In this document: in pieces, positions 1-9,413 of the stretch
Layout: every line of letters starts with the position of its first letter
How positions within the stretch are numbered: the first letter of the stretch is position 1
Position numbers and translations under genes: made by a program
Source: Pseudomonas shahriarae
GTDB taxonomy: Bacteria > Pseudomonadota > Gammaproteobacteria > Pseudomonadales > Pseudomonadaceae
DNA length: 64,000 bases
Assembly: GCF_014268455.2 (NCBI RefSeq)
Contig: NZ_CP077085.1
Coordinates: 558,001 to 622,000, forward strand
Reading direction: 5' to 3'
The notes under the pieces: model-generated
The model's database searches: none
Told to the model about the DNA's origin: nothing
What the model saw: the letters and a program-made list of their open reading frames with translations, nothing else

Positions 1-1
1 G

Positions 2-673
2 CAGATGATCAGCCAGCAGATTCTCAACGGCAACTGGCCGCCGCACTATCGCGTGCCGTCGGAAAGCGAGTTGGTCAACCAACTGGGCTTTAGCCGCATG
101 ACCATCAACCGGGCCCTGCGGGAGCTGACCGCCGAAGGTCTGCTGGTGCGCATGCAAGGCGTCGGCACTTTTGTCGCCGAGCCCAAGAGCCAGTCGGCGC
201 TGTTCGAGGTGCATAACATCGCCGATGAGATCGCCTCCCGTGGCCATCGCCACACCTGCAAGGTGATTACCCTGGGCGAAGAAGCCGCCGGTTCCGAGCG
301 CGCCGTGGCCCTGGAAATGCGTGAAGGCGGGCGGGTGTTCCACTCGCTGATCGTGCACTACGAAAACGATATCCCGGTGCAAATCGAAGACCGTTTCGTC
401 AACGCGTTGGTGGCACCGGAATACCTGCAACAGGATTTCACCCAGCAAACCCCTTACGCCTATCTCAACCAGGTGGCGCCGCTGACCGAGGGCGAGCATG
501 TGGTGGAAGCGATCCTGGCCGACCCGCAGGAATGCAAGCTGCTGCAGATCGAGACCGGCGAGCCGTGCTTGCTGATTCGCCGGCGTACCTGGTCCGGGCG
601 CCAGCCGGTGACTGCCGCACGCCTGATCCACCCCGGTTCCCGCCATAGCCTCGAAGGACGTTTCAGCAAATGA
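2..673 (+). CDS. hutC: HutC, urocanate-responsive GntR-family repressor (5' partial)
   Basis: This is the histidine-utilisation repressor. HutC proteins bind operators of hut promoters and are released by urocanate. The reading frame is open from the first bases of the window, so roughly 20 or more N-terminal residues are missing; the in-frame ATG at base 5 is internal to the helix-turn-helix domain and not the real start. A GntR winged helix is visible (VPSESELVNQLGFSRMTINR, then EGLLVRMQGVGTFVAEP), followed by a UTRA effector domain ending LIHPGSRH. The stop codon overlaps the start of hutD by four bases, so the two are translationally coupled. Identification is firm. Confidence 0.95.
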   Translation, partial: QMISQQILNGNWPPHYRVPSESELVNQLGFSRMTINRALRELTAEGLLVRMQGVGTFVAEPKSQSALFEVHNIADEIASRGHRHTCKVITLGEEAAGSERAVALEMREGGRVFHSLIVHYENDIPVQIEDRFVNALVAPEYLQQDFTQQTPYAYLNQVAPLTEGEHVVEAILADPQECKLLQIETGEPCLLIRRRTWSGRQPVTAARLIHPGSRHSLEGRFSK

Positions 674-1230
674 GTGCAGTCAAGGTCTGGCGTGCTGCCG
701 ATTACGTACGCATGCCGTGGAAAAACGGCGGCGGCAGCACCGAAGAAATCACCCGTGATGCCGGCCACGGCCTGGAAGGTTTTGGCTGGCGCCTGTCGAT
801 TGCCGATATCGGTGAGTCGGGCGGCTTTTCCACGTTTGCCGGGTATCAACGGGTCATCACCGTGATCCAGGGTGCGGGCATGGTGCTGACCGTGGACGGT
901 GAAGAGCAGCGCGGGTTGTTACCGCTGCAACCGTTTGCCTTCAAAGGTGAAAGCCAGGTGGTGTGCCGCCTGATCACCGGGCCGATTCGCGACTTCAACC
1001 TGATCTACGCGCCCCAGCGTTACCACGCACGTTTGCAGTGGGTGGATGGGGTGCAGCAGTTTTTCAGTTCCGCGAACACTGTGCTGGTGTTCAGTGTGGC
1101 TGATGAGGTGAAGGTGCTGGGCGAAGTGCTGGGCCATCATGATTGTTTGCAGGTGGACGGTAACAGTGGCTTGCTGGATATCAACGTGACAGGCCGCTGC
1201 TGCCTGATCGAACTGACCGCATGCGATTAA
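670..1230 (+). CDS. hutD: HutD family bicupin, modulator of hut expression
   Basis: A 186-residue HutD/Ves-family protein. The N-terminal block (MPWKNGGGSTEEI) and the GFGWRLSIADI segment are typical of the family, which folds as a double cupin. In P. fluorescens HutD is known as a 'governor' that sets an upper limit on hut activity, probably by binding a pathway metabolite; it is not an enzyme of the pathway. Its ATG overlaps the hutC stop codon, so it is co-expressed with the repressor. A REPIN follows directly after the stop. Length is normal for the family. Confidence 0.93.
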   Translation: MSAVKVWRAADYVRMPWKNGGGSTEEITRDAGHGLEGFGWRLSIADIGESGGFSTFAGYQRVITVIQGAGMVLTVDGEEQRGLLPLQPFAFKGESQVVCRLITGPIRDFNLIYAPQRYHARLQWVDGVQQFFSSANTVLVFSVADEVKVLGEVLGHHDCLQVDGNSGLLDINVTGRCCLIELTACD

Positions 1231-1233
1231 ACC

Positions 1234-1304
1234 TGTGGGAGCTGGCTTGCCTGCGATTGCGGTGTGTCAGACAAGTGGCTATCGCAGGCAAGCCAGCTCC
1301 CACA
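1234..1304. repeat. REPIN (AGCTGGCTTGCCTGCGAT subtype)
   Basis: Two inverted arms, TGTGGGAGCTGGCTTGCCTG and its reverse complement, flank a short unrelated loop. This is the paired REP arrangement typical of P. fluorescens REPINs. It lies between hutD and the hutU promoter region, in non-coding DNA. Confidence 0.9.
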
Positions 1305-1360
1305 TGGATATGTAGAGGCTGCACAATCTGTTTCCAGGCCCGCACCAAGTTGTTACCGAA

Positions 1361-1377
1361 TGCCCCAGCATGGCGCA
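1361..1377 (+). promoter_or_regulatory. NtrC-like enhancer site upstream of hutU
   Basis: TGCCCCAGCATGGCGCA is a dyad with arms TGCnCCA and TGGnGCA around three bases. It agrees with the NtrC consensus TGCACCA-N3-TGGTGCA at every arm position except the two marked n. A weaker partial copy (GCACCAAGTTGTTAC, 1342-1356) lies 20 bp upstream, as expected for tandem NtrC sites. The site is about 150 bp upstream of the sigma-54 promoter. NtrBC control of hut is known in Pseudomonas; binding here is inferred. Confidence 0.6.
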
Positions 1378-1509
1378 ATGCCCTGCCTTTGTAGCAATCC
1401 TCCAGCGGTTCAAGTCACCCCTTTCAGAAATTTCATAAAGCCTTTAAGCCTTTATTTCCAAGGCTTGCATGCGCCTCGGCAATAAATCTTCATCACGGAC
1501 TTCCCAAGT

Positions 1510-1524
1510 TGGCAGTCAGATTGC
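1510..1524 (+). promoter_or_regulatory. Sigma-54 (-24/-12) promoter of hutU
   Basis: TGGCAGTCAGATTGC matches the sigma-54 consensus TGGCAC-N5-TTGC, with the invariant GG and GC exactly 12 bp apart. Transcription should start near 1536, about 85 bp upstream of the hutU GTG. Sigma-54-dependent activation of hut by CbrB and NtrC is established in fluorescent pseudomonads, so the site fits its context well. Confidence 0.75.
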
Positions 1525-1529
1525 ATATG

Positions 1530-1543
1530 CTTGTATGTACAAG
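1530..1543. promoter_or_regulatory. HutC-like operator overlapping the hutU transcription start
   Basis: CTTGTATGTACAAG is a palindrome with 6-bp arms (CTTGTA/TACAAG). It resembles the TGTATATACA-type sites bound by HutC. It begins six bases after the -12 element and covers the expected transcription start, a position where a bound repressor would block initiation. Confidence 0.7.
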
Positions 1544-1621
1544 TAAAGGTGTGTGCATAAGAGTCGCTAAACATCCTCTTCGCACCATCGTGTTCGCGCA
1601 TCGATTGCTGAGGAGTTTTTT

Positions 1622-3307
1622 GTGACTGACTTTTCCCAGAACAAGCCTACCAAGTACCGCGACGTTGAAATCCGCGCCGCCCGTGGCAACACGCTCACCG
1701 CCAAAAGCTGGCTGACTGAAGCGCCGCTGCGCATGCTGATGAACAACCTCGACCCGCAAGTGGCCGAGAACCCGAAAGAGTTGGTGGTGTACGGCGGTAT
1801 CGGCCGTGCGGCGCGTAACTGGGAATGCTACGACCAGATCGTCGAAAGCCTGACCAACCTGAACGACGACGAAACCCTGCTGGTGCAATCCGGCAAGCCG
1901 GTCGGCGTGTTCAAGACCCACAGCAATGCCCCGCGTGTGCTGATCGCCAACTCCAACCTGGTGCCGCACTGGGCCAGTTGGGAGCATTTCAACGAACTGG
2001 ATGCCAAGGGCCTGGCCATGTACGGCCAGATGACTGCCGGCAGCTGGATCTACATCGGCAGCCAGGGCATCGTCCAGGGCACCTACGAAACCTTCGTTGA
2101 GGCCGGTCGCCAACATTACGACAGCAACCTCAAAGGCCGTTGGGTGCTCACTGCCGGCCTCGGCGGCATGGGCGGCGCCCAACCGCTGGCCGCGACCCTG
2201 GCCGGCGCGTGCTCGCTGAACATTGAATGCCAGCAGGTCAGTATCGACTTCCGCTTGAACAGCCGTTATGTCGACGAACAAGCCAGCGACCTCGACGACG
2301 CCCTGGCGCGCATCGCCAAGTACACCAAGGAAGGCAAGGCCATCTCCATCGCCCTGCTGGGCAACGCTGCCGAAATCCTCCCGGAACTGGTCAAGCGCGG
2401 CGTGCGCCCGGACATGGTCACCGACCAGACCAGCGCCCACGACCCACTCAATGGTTACCTGCCTGCCGGCTGGACCTGGGAGCAGTACCGCGCCCGTGCC
2501 AAGACCGAGCCGGCTGCCGTGATCAAGGCCGCCAAACAGTCGATGGCCGTACACGTCAAGGCGATGCTGGACTTCCAGAAGATGGGCGTACCGACCTTCG
2601 ACTACGGCAACAACATCCGTCAGATGGCGCAGGAAGAAGGCGTGGAAAATGCCTTCGACTTCCCAGGCTTTGTACCGGCCTACATCCGCCCGCTGTTCTG
2701 CCGTGGCATAGGCCCGTTCCGTTGGGCGGCACTGTCGGGCGACCCGCAGGACATCTACAAGACCGACGCCAAGGTCAAAGAGCTGATCCCCGACGACGCC
2801 CACCTGCACAACTGGCTGGACATGGCCCGCGAGCGCATCAGCTTCCAGGGCCTGCCGGCGCGCATCTGCTGGGTTGGCCTGGGCCAACGCGCCAAGCTCG
2901 GCCTGGCATTCAACGAAATGGTACGCAGCGGCGAACTGTCGGCGCCGGTGGTGATCGGCCGCGACCACCTGGACTCCGGCTCGGTGGCCAGCCCCAACCG
3001 CGAAACCGAATCCATGCAGGACGGTTCTGATGCCGTGTCCGACTGGCCGCTGCTCAACGCCCTGCTCAACACCGCCAGCGGCGCGACCTGGGTTTCGCTG
3101 CACCACGGTGGTGGCGTGGGCATGGGCTTCTCCCAGCACTCCGGCATGGTCATCGTCTGCGACGGCACCGACGAAGCCGCCGAGCGTATTGCCCGCGTGC
3201 TGCACAACGACCCGGCCACCGGGGTGATGCGTCATGCTGATGCGGGTTATCAGATCGCGATTGATTGCGCCAAGGAGCAGGGCCTGAACCTGCCAATGAT
3301 CAAGTAA
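1622..3307 (+). CDS. hutU: Urocanate hydratase (urocanase)
   Basis: The second enzyme of histidine degradation. It hydrates urocanate to imidazolonepropionate with a tightly bound NAD+ in the cytoplasm. The 561-residue product is full length. It shows the family blocks [28 protein letters not shown] (NAD-binding glycine loop), ARICWVGLG around residue 416 (probably the region of the catalytic cysteine called Cys410 in P. putida) and [15 protein letters not shown]. The start is GTG at 1622, preceded by a GAGGAG Shine-Dalgarno. It is the first gene after the sigma-54/HutC control region and probably heads the catabolic operon. Confidence 0.97.
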   Translation: MTDFSQNKPTKYRDVEIRAARGNTLTAKSWLTEAPLRMLMNNLDPQVAENPKELVVYGGIGRAARNWECYDQIVESLTNLNDDETLLVQSGKPVGVFKTHSNAPRVLIANSNLVPHWASWEHFNELDAKGLAMYGQMTAGSWIYIGSQGIVQGTYETFVEAGRQHYDSNLKGRWVLTAGLGGMGGAQPLAATLAGACSLNIECQQVSIDFRLNSRYVDEQASDLDDALARIAKYTKEGKAISIALLGNAAEILPELVKRGVRPDMVTDQTSAHDPLNGYLPAGWTWEQYRARAKTEPAAVIKAAKQSMAVHVKAMLDFQKMGVPTFDYGNNIRQMAQEEGVENAFDFPGFVPAYIRPLFCRGIGPFRWAALSGDPQDIYKTDAKVKELIPDDAHLHNWLDMARERISFQGLPARICWVGLGQRAKLGLAFNEMVRSGELSAPVVIGRDHLDSGSVASPNRETESMQDGSDAVSDWPLLNALLNTASGATWVSLHHGGGVGMGFSQHSGMVIVCDGTDEAAERIARVLHNDPATGVMRHADAGYQIAIDCAKEQGLNLPMIK

Positions 3308-3323
3308 CGCCTGGCTCGGTTCC

Positions 3324-3410
3324 TGTGGGAGCTGGCTTGCCTGCGATGCGGGCGACTGGGTCTGTCAGGCAGACCACAGTGATGCAATCGCAGGCAAGCC
3401 AGCTCCCACA
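3324..3410. repeat. REPIN (AGCTGGCTTGCCTGCGAT subtype)
   Basis: TGTGGGAGCTGGCTTGCCTG and its inverted copy ending AGCTCCCACA flank a loop of about 35 bp. It lies between hutU and the urocanate permease gene and may form a stem in the transcript. Confidence 0.9.
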
Positions 3411-3482
3411 TTTGACCTGCTGTGTATTTGAAACATGTTTGAGCCGCACCACCGAAAACAATCCATTAGAGGTTGAACACCC

Positions 3483-4952
3483 ATGGCTGCAAAAGACGCG
3501 CGTGCAAGCTCCACCCCGTTGATCGAAAGGCGTTCGATCGACTACATCCCGGAAGCGGAAAGACACGGTCGTCTATTGAGCCAGTTCACCCTGTGGATGG
3601 GCGCCAACCTGCAAATCACCGCGATTGTCACCGGGGCCCTGGCCGTGGTGCTGGGCGGTGATGTGTTCTGGTCGTTGATCGGTCTGTTGATCGGTCAACT
3701 GCTGGGCGGCGGCGTGATGGCGTTGCATGCGGCGCAAGGGCCCAGGCTTGGCCTGCCGCAGATGATTTCCAGCCGGGTGCAGTTCGGTGTGTATGGCGCA
3801 GCCATCCCGATTGTGCTGGTGTGTTTGATGTACCTCGGTTTCACCGCCACCGGGACCGTGCTGTCCGGCCAGGCGCTGGGCCAGTTGTTTGGGGTCAGCG
3901 ACAGCGTTGGCATTCTGATTTTCGCCAGTGTCATCGTGCTGGTCACGGTGCTCGGTTACCGGGTGATCCATTTCATCGGCCGTGTCGCCAGCGTCATTGG
4001 GGTGATTGCCTTTGTCTACCTGTTCAGCCGTCTGATGAGCCAGACCGACGTTGGCGCGCTCCTGAAAATCCGTCACTTCAGCTGGAGCAGCTTCCTGCTC
4101 GCGGTGTCGCTCGCGGCCTCCTGGCAAATCGCCTTTGGGCCTTATGTGGCTGACTATTCCCGCTACCTGCCGCGCAACACATCCTCGGTGAAAACCTTTC
4201 TGGCCGCAGGCGCAGGTTCGGTCATTGGCGCCCAGGTGGCGATGATCCTCGGCGTGTTTGCCGCTGCGATGTCCAATGGGAAATTTGCCGGTAACGAAGT
4301 GGCCTACATCGTAGGTCTGGGCGGCACGGGGGCCACGGCGGCATTGCTGTACTTCAGCATCGCATTCGGCAAGGTCACCATCTCCACGCTGAACTCCTAC
4401 GGCAGCTTTATGTGCATTGCGACCATCGTCAGCGGCTTTCGTGGGCGCATGGAGGTCACGCGCCTGCAGCGCCTGGTTTTCGTGCTGCTGATCGTCGGTG
4501 CGGCGACCCTGATCGCGTTGCTCGGCCAGCACTCGTTCCTCAGTGCGTTCAAGTCCTTCATCCTGTTTTTGCTGGCGTTCTTTACACCCTGGAGCGCGAT
4601 CAACCTGGTGGACTACTACTGCATCACCCGCGACCGCTATGACGTGCCGGCACTGGCCGATCCGAACGGTCGCTACGGCCGCTGGAACCTGCTGGGTATC
4701 AGCGTCTACGTGTTCGGGGTGCTGGTGCAGTTGCCGTTCATCGCCACCAAGTTCTACACCGGCCCCCTGGTGGCCAGCCTGGGCGGGGTGGATATTTCCT
4801 GGATCATCGGCCTGGTACTGCCCGCCGCCCTGTATTACGTGTGTGCAAAAAAATGGCACGGCGCAATGCCTGAACGACTGATTTTGCCGATAGAGCAGGG
4901 CGCTACAGCTATAGCTACCCCTAAAAACAACGGGCTGATTACACAAGCCTGA
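3483..4952 (+). CDS. hutTu: NCS1-family permease, probable urocanate transporter HutTu
   Basis: A 489-residue cytosine/purine/hydantoin (NCS1, CodB-like) inner-membrane permease with about twelve hydrophobic segments. The stretch LLSQFTLWMGANLQITAI near residue 35 is the typical first membrane helix of the family. The protein sits directly behind urocanase. In fluorescent pseudomonads the corresponding hut permease is known as the urocanate transporter HutTu, and that assignment rests on context and family, not on a substrate motif I can read. Shine-Dalgarno GAGG precedes the ATG. The C-terminal tail is short and cytoplasmic. Confidence 0.82.
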   Translation: MAAKDARASSTPLIERRSIDYIPEAERHGRLLSQFTLWMGANLQITAIVTGALAVVLGGDVFWSLIGLLIGQLLGGGVMALHAAQGPRLGLPQMISSRVQFGVYGAAIPIVLVCLMYLGFTATGTVLSGQALGQLFGVSDSVGILIFASVIVLVTVLGYRVIHFIGRVASVIGVIAFVYLFSRLMSQTDVGALLKIRHFSWSSFLLAVSLAASWQIAFGPYVADYSRYLPRNTSSVKTFLAAGAGSVIGAQVAMILGVFAAAMSNGKFAGNEVAYIVGLGGTGATAALLYFSIAFGKVTISTLNSYGSFMCIATIVSGFRGRMEVTRLQRLVFVLLIVGAATLIALLGQHSFLSAFKSFILFLLAFFTPWSAINLVDYYCITRDRYDVPALADPNGRYGRWNLLGISVYVFGVLVQLPFIATKFYTGPLVASLGGVDISWIIGLVLPAALYYVCAKKWHGAMPERLILPIEQGATAIATPKNNGLITQA

Positions 4953-5020
4953 TGGGACGTGGACAAGGCAGGATGCCTTTTGACTGCCGTAATCCATTTC
5001 ATGATTGGGAGCGTCACATA

Positions 5021-5989
5021 ATGAGAATGCATAAGATCCTGCTGACCCCATTGCTCGCCGCCGGCCTGTTGGCCAGTGCTGGCGCCACCCAGGCGGCCGG
5101 TTGGTGCGAGTCGGGCAAACCGGTGAAGTTCGCCGGCCTGAACTGGGAAAGCGGCATGTTGCTGACCGACGTCCTGCAAGTGGTCCTGGAAAAAGGCTAC
5201 GACTGCAAAACCGATAGCCTGCCGGGCAATTCCATCACCATGGAAAACGCCCTGGGCAGCAACGATATCCAGATCTTCGCCGAAGAGTGGGTTGGCCGTA
5301 GCGAAGTGTGGAACAAGGCCGAGAAGGCCGGCAAGGTCGTGGGTGTCGGTGCCCCTGTGGTCGGTGCGGTTGAAGGCTGGTACGTGCCGCGCTATGTGAT
5401 CGAAGGCGATGCCAAGCGCAAGCTCGAAGCCAAGGCCCCGGACCTGAAAAACATCGCCGACCTGGCCAAGTATTCTGCGGTGTTCAAGGACCAGGAAGAG
5501 CCCGCCAAAGGCCGCTTCTACAACTGCCCGGCCGGCTGGACCTGCGAGCTGGACAACAGCGAAATGCTCAAGAGCTATGGCCTGGAAAGTTCCTACACCA
5601 ACTTCCGCCCTGGCACCGGCCCGGCGCTGGATGCGGCGGTGCTGTCGAGCTACAAGCGTGGCGAGCCGATCCTGTTCTACTACTGGTCGCCGACGCCGCT
5701 GATGGGCCAGGTGGACCTGGTCAAACTCGACGAAAAACCCGGTGTGGATAAACGCGTGACCATCAAGGTCGGCCTGTCCAAGACTTTCTACGAGCAGGCC
5801 CCGGAACTGGTGGCGGTGCTGGAGAAGGTCAACCTGCCCATAGACCTGCTCAACCAGAACCTGGCGCGCATGAGCAAAGAGCGCATTGACTCGGCGAAGC
5901 TGGCGAAGCTCTTCCTCAAGGAGCACCCGCAGGTATGGCACGCCTGGGTCAGTGAAGACGCAGCCAAGAAAATCGACGCGGCCTTGTAG
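5021..5989 (+). CDS. hutX: HutX-type ABC transporter substrate-binding protein (betaine/OpuAC class)
   Basis: A periplasmic binding protein of about 322 residues. I chose the ATG at 5021 over the upstream GTG/ATG codons because it follows a GGGAG ribosome-binding site and gives a clean signal peptide (MRMHKILLTPLLAAGLLASA, cleaved after ATQAA). The mature part resembles the glycine betaine/choline-binding OpuAC family (KFAGLNWESGMLLTDVLQ, then a YYWSPTPLMGQ block). The gene is followed by its permease and ATPase. HutXWV systems of pseudomonads carry histidine and related compounds; substrate here is inferred from position. Confidence 0.85.
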   Translation: MRMHKILLTPLLAAGLLASAGATQAAGWCESGKPVKFAGLNWESGMLLTDVLQVVLEKGYDCKTDSLPGNSITMENALGSNDIQIFAEEWVGRSEVWNKAEKAGKVVGVGAPVVGAVEGWYVPRYVIEGDAKRKLEAKAPDLKNIADLAKYSAVFKDQEEPAKGRFYNCPAGWTCELDNSEMLKSYGLESSYTNFRPGTGPALDAAVLSSYKRGEPILFYYWSPTPLMGQVDLVKLDEKPGVDKRVTIKVGLSKTFYEQAPELVAVLEKVNLPIDLLNQNLARMSKERIDSAKLAKLFLKEHPQVWHAWVSEDAAKKIDAAL

Positions 5990-6061
5990 GCCCAGTGCCC
6001 CCGGCTACCCTGAACAGGCAGCCGGGCACCCGGCCACACTCCACTGGATCGAGAGCACGTT

Positions 6062-6913
6062 ATGTTTCCTGAGAGTTTTACGTTTTCCATCGCCGACTGG
6101 GTCAACGGTTGGGTCGATGCACTGGTGACCAATTACGGCGATGTGTTCCGGCAGATCTCCGACACCTTGCTGTGGGCCATCGTCAACCTGGAGGGCCTGC
6201 TACGCGCGGCACCCTGGTGGCTGATGCTGGCGATAGTCGGCGGCGTTGCCTGGCACGCCACCCGCAAGGTGCTGACCACGGCGGTGATCGTCGGCCTGTT
6301 GTTCCTGGTGGGTGCGGTCGGCCTGTGGGACAAGCTGATGCAGACCCTGGCGCTGATGATGGTGGCCACGGTGATCTCGGTGCTGATCGGCATTCCCCTG
6401 GGCATTCTCTCGGCGCGCAGCAATCGCCTGCGCTCGGTGTTGATGCCGCTGCTGGACATCATGCAGACCATGCCCAGCTTCGTGTACCTGATCCCGGTAT
6501 TGATGCTGTTTGGCCTGGGCAAGGTGCCGGCGATTTTCGCCACGGTGATCTACGCCGCGCCGCCACTGATTCGCCTGACCGACCTGGGCATTCGCCAGGT
6601 GGACCGGGAAGTGATGGAAGCCATCAATGCCTTCGGCGCCAACCGCTGGCAGCAACTGTTTGGCGTGCAACTGCCGCTGGCCCTGCCGAGCATCATGGCC
6701 GGGATCAACCAGACCACCATGATGGCCCTGTCAATGGTGGTGATCGCCTCGATGATCGGCGCCCGTGGCTTGGGTGAAGATGTATTGGTGGGCATCCAGA
6801 CCCTTAACGTCGGGCGCGGCCTGGAGGCTGGCCTGGCGATTGTGATTCTCGCAGTGGTCATCGACCGCATTACCCAGGCCTATGGTCGTCCACGGCATGA
6901 GGCGAGCAAATGA
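6062..6913 (+). CDS. hutW: HutW ABC transporter permease
   Basis: A 283-residue inner-membrane permease of the ProW/OpuAB class with about six to seven membrane helices. The coupling (EAA) loop that meets the ATPase is visible as [20 protein letters not shown], followed by the conserved [11 protein letters not shown]. The stop codon overlaps the start of hutV (ATGA), so the permease and ATPase are translationally coupled. Only one permease gene is present, so a homodimer is expected. Confidence 0.88.
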   Translation: MFPESFTFSIADWVNGWVDALVTNYGDVFRQISDTLLWAIVNLEGLLRAAPWWLMLAIVGGVAWHATRKVLTTAVIVGLLFLVGAVGLWDKLMQTLALMMVATVISVLIGIPLGILSARSNRLRSVLMPLLDIMQTMPSFVYLIPVLMLFGLGKVPAIFATVIYAAPPLIRLTDLGIRQVDREVMEAINAFGANRWQQLFGVQLPLALPSIMAGINQTTMMALSMVVIASMIGARGLGEDVLVGIQTLNVGRGLEAGLAIVILAVVIDRITQAYGRPRHEASK

Positions 6914-7734
6914 CTACTGTCAGCAAGATCGAAGTGAAAAACGTATTCAAGATTTTCGGTGCGCGTGAGCAGGAAGCCCTGGCGCTTATTGGCCAAGGCC
7001 AGACCAAGGACCAGGTGCTGGCACAGACCGGTTGTGTGGTGGGCGTGAATGACCTGTCCCTGAGCATCGGCACCGGCGAGATCTTTGTGATCATGGGCCT
7101 GTCGGGCTCCGGCAAGTCCACCCTGGTGCGCCATTTCAACCGCCTGATCGACCCCACCAGCGGCGCGATCCTGGTGGACGGCGAAGACATCCTGCAACTG
7201 GATATGGAAGCCCTGCGCCAGTTCCGCCGGCACAAGATCAGCATGGTGTTCCAGAGCTTCGGCCTGCTGCCCCACAAGAGCGTGCTGGACAACGTCGCCT
7301 ATGGCCTGAAAGTGCGCGGTGAAACCAAGCAAGTGTGCACCGAGCGTGCATTGCACTGGATCGAAACCGTGGGCCTGAAGGGCTACGAAAGCAAATACCC
7401 GCACCAGTTGTCGGGCGGCATGCGCCAGCGCGTGGGCCTGGCCCGGGCCCTGGCGGCCGACACCGACATCATCCTGATGGACGAGGCGTTCAGCGCCCTT
7501 GACCCACTGATCCGCGCCGAGATGCAGGACCAGTTGCTGGAGCTGCAAAAGACCCTGCACAAGACCATCGTGTTTATCACCCACGACCTGGATGAGGCCG
7601 TGCGCATCGGTAACCGCATCGCGATCCTCAAGGACGGCAAGCTGATCCAGGTCGGCACGCCGCGGGAGATCTTGCATTCGCCGGCGGATGAGTATGTGGA
7701 CCGGTTTGTTCAGCGGCGGGCGGCGGTGGTCTGA
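6910..7734 (+). CDS. hutV: HutV ABC transporter ATPase
   Basis: A 274-residue ATPase of the glycine betaine/proline (ProV) class. Walker A is GLSGSGKST near residue 65, the signature is [15 protein letters not shown], and Walker B is [14 protein letters not shown], followed by the switch histidine in [11 protein letters not shown]. It lacks the C-terminal CBS pair of ProV, ending shortly after the core. It powers the HutXW importer encoded just upstream. A REPIN separates it from hutH1. Confidence 0.9.
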   Translation: MTTVSKIEVKNVFKIFGAREQEALALIGQGQTKDQVLAQTGCVVGVNDLSLSIGTGEIFVIMGLSGSGKSTLVRHFNRLIDPTSGAILVDGEDILQLDMEALRQFRRHKISMVFQSFGLLPHKSVLDNVAYGLKVRGETKQVCTERALHWIETVGLKGYESKYPHQLSGGMRQRVGLARALAADTDIILMDEAFSALDPLIRAEMQDQLLELQKTLHKTIVFITHDLDEAVRIGNRIAILKDGKLIQVGTPREILHSPADEYVDRFVQRRAAVV

Positions 7735-7756
7735 GCCGGGGTTTGTGGTGAGTCGG

Positions 7757-7838
7757 CTGGCCTCTTCGCGAGCAAGCCCGCTCCCACAGGGGAACGCATT
7801 CCAAGTGTGGGAGCGGGCTTGCTCGCGAAGAGGCCGGC
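7757..7838. repeat. REPIN (GCGGGCTTGCTCGCGA subtype)
   Basis: Arms CGCGAGCAAGCCCGCTCCCA and TGGGAGCGGGCTTGCTCGCG, in head-out orientation, with a short loop between them. This is the second REP subtype of the window, and here it lies between hutV and hutH1. Confidence 0.9.
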
Positions 7839-7864
7839 AAGGCTGCAAAAGAATTGAAGAAGGT

Positions 7865-9394
7865 ATGAAGATGTCCCAGGCTAAAAAAATCGTCATCGCC
7901 GACACCCCCCTGCACTGGCAGGACGTGGTTGCCGTCGCGCGCTTCGGCGCCGAGCTGGAGCTGTCGGGCCCGGCCTGGGCGCGGATCGACAATGCCCAGG
8001 CCATCGTGCAACGCATCGTCACCAGCGGCGAGCGGGCCTATGGCGTCAACACCGGCCTGGGCGCCTTGTGCAATGTGTCGCTCAAGGGCGAGCAACTGAG
8101 TCAACTGTCGCGCAACACCTTGCTCAGCCACGCCTGTGGTGTGGGAGCGCCGCTGAGTGATGAACAGACCCGCGCGATCATCTGCGCGGCCATCATCAAC
8201 TTCAGCCAGGGCAAGTCCGGCCTGCATCCGCAGGTGGTGCATTCGCTGCTGGCGCTGCTCAACCATGGCATCACCCCGCACGTGCCGTCCCAGGGCTCGG
8301 TGGGCTACCTGACCCACATGGCCCATATCGGCATTGCCCTGCTGGGAGTGGGAAATGTCAGCTATCGCGGCCAGATTGTGACGGCCGAGGCGGCGCTGGC
8401 CGCCGAAGGCTTGCAGCCGGTGGTGCTCGGCGCCAAGGACGGCCTGTGCCTGGTCAATGGCACACCATGCATGAGTGGCCTGAGCTGCCTGGCCCTGGCC
8501 GATGCCCACCACTTGCTGCAATGGGCCGATGTGATCGGCGCCATGAGTTTTGAAGCACAACGCGGGCAGATCGATGCCTTCGATGAGCAGATCATCGCCC
8601 TCAAGCCACACCCCGGCATGCAGCAGGTCGGCAGTAACCTGCGGGCCTTGCTCGAGGGCAGCGAGGTGATTGCCGCCAGCCGTGGCATTCGTACCCAGGA
8701 CGCGCTGAGCATCCGTTCGATCCCCCAGGTCCACGGCGCCGCCCGCGATCAGCTGGAGCACGCGACCCGGCAGATCGAAACCGAACTCAACGGTGCCACC
8801 GACAACCCACTGCTGCTGGGCACGCCGGACAACTACCGCGTGGTGTCCCAGGCCAACCCCCACGGCCAGTCCGTGGCGCTGGCGGCGGATATGCTGGCCA
8901 TCGCCATGGCGGAAATCGGCTCCATCGCCGAGCGCCGTCTGGACCGCCTGATCAACCCCCACGTTAGCGGCTTGCCGGCATTCCTGGTGAGCAACCCGGG
9001 GGTCAACTCGGGGATGATGATCGTGCAGTACGTCGCCGCTTCCCTCTGTGGGCAGAATCGCCAACTGGCGCAGCCGGCAGTGCTCGATAACTTCGTCACC
9101 TCGGGCCTGCAGGAAGATCACCTGAGCATGGGCACCAACGCCGCGCTCAAGCTGCACTCAGTGTTGGCAAACCTCACCCAGATCCTCGCCATCGAATACC
9201 TGCTGGCGGCCCAGGCCTTTGAGTTCCTCAAGGCACAAGGCTTCGGCGCCGGCACCCACACCGCCTGGCGCCTGCTGCGCGAGCACGTCCCGGCCTATGA
9301 ACAGGACCGTTGGTTGGCGCCGGACATCGCGACCACGGCGGCGCTGCTCAAGAACACCGATTTGTTGAACCACGCTTTACCGAATTTGCACTGA
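7865..9394 (+). CDS. hutH1: HutH1, histidase paralogue lacking the MIO-forming Ala-Ser-Gly triad
   Basis: A 509-residue aromatic amino acid lyase-fold protein, full length and co-linear with HutH2. The key difference is at residues 144-150: it reads [11 protein letters not shown] where HutH2 reads [14 protein letters not shown]. Exactly the three residues that cyclise into the MIO electrophile are absent. The position equal to P. putida Tyr280 is Leu281, and the Phe329 position is Pro. The Tyr of AYGVNTG, the His of LLSHACGVG, the Arg of QDALSIR and the Glu of QEDH are kept. Canonical ammonia-lyase chemistry therefore looks unlikely. A non-catalytic, regulatory or altered role is inferred. 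Start chosen at ATG 7865, with ATG 7871 as alternative. Confidence 0.85.
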   Translation: MKMSQAKKIVIADTPLHWQDVVAVARFGAELELSGPAWARIDNAQAIVQRIVTSGERAYGVNTGLGALCNVSLKGEQLSQLSRNTLLSHACGVGAPLSDEQTRAIICAAIINFSQGKSGLHPQVVHSLLALLNHGITPHVPSQGSVGYLTHMAHIGIALLGVGNVSYRGQIVTAEAALAAEGLQPVVLGAKDGLCLVNGTPCMSGLSCLALADAHHLLQWADVIGAMSFEAQRGQIDAFDEQIIALKPHPGMQQVGSNLRALLEGSEVIAASRGIRTQDALSIRSIPQVHGAARDQLEHATRQIETELNGATDNPLLLGTPDNYRVVSQANPHGQSVALAADMLAIAMAEIGSIAERRLDRLINPHVSGLPAFLVSNPGVNSGMMIVQYVAASLCGQNRQLAQPAVLDNFVTSGLQEDHLSMGTNAALKLHSVLANLTQILAIEYLLAAQAFEFLKAQGFGAGTHTAWRLLREHVPAYEQDRWLAPDIATTAALLKNTDLLNHALPNLH

Positions 9395-9413
9395 ACCCTA
9401 TTTCAAAAGGAGC

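Noticed and set aside
1493..3235. Long 580-codon open frame on the - strand opposite hutU
   Set aside because: It mirrors the high-GC third positions of hutU, has no ribosome-binding site and reads as low-complexity His/Ala/Gly-rich sequence. Similar shadow frames lie opposite opgH, hutH2, priA and others.
1234..3410. Possible CRISPR repeats (regular palindromes with similar sequence)
   Set aside because: Spacing is irregular and kilobases apart, with REP-type inverted arms and no spacers or cas genes.
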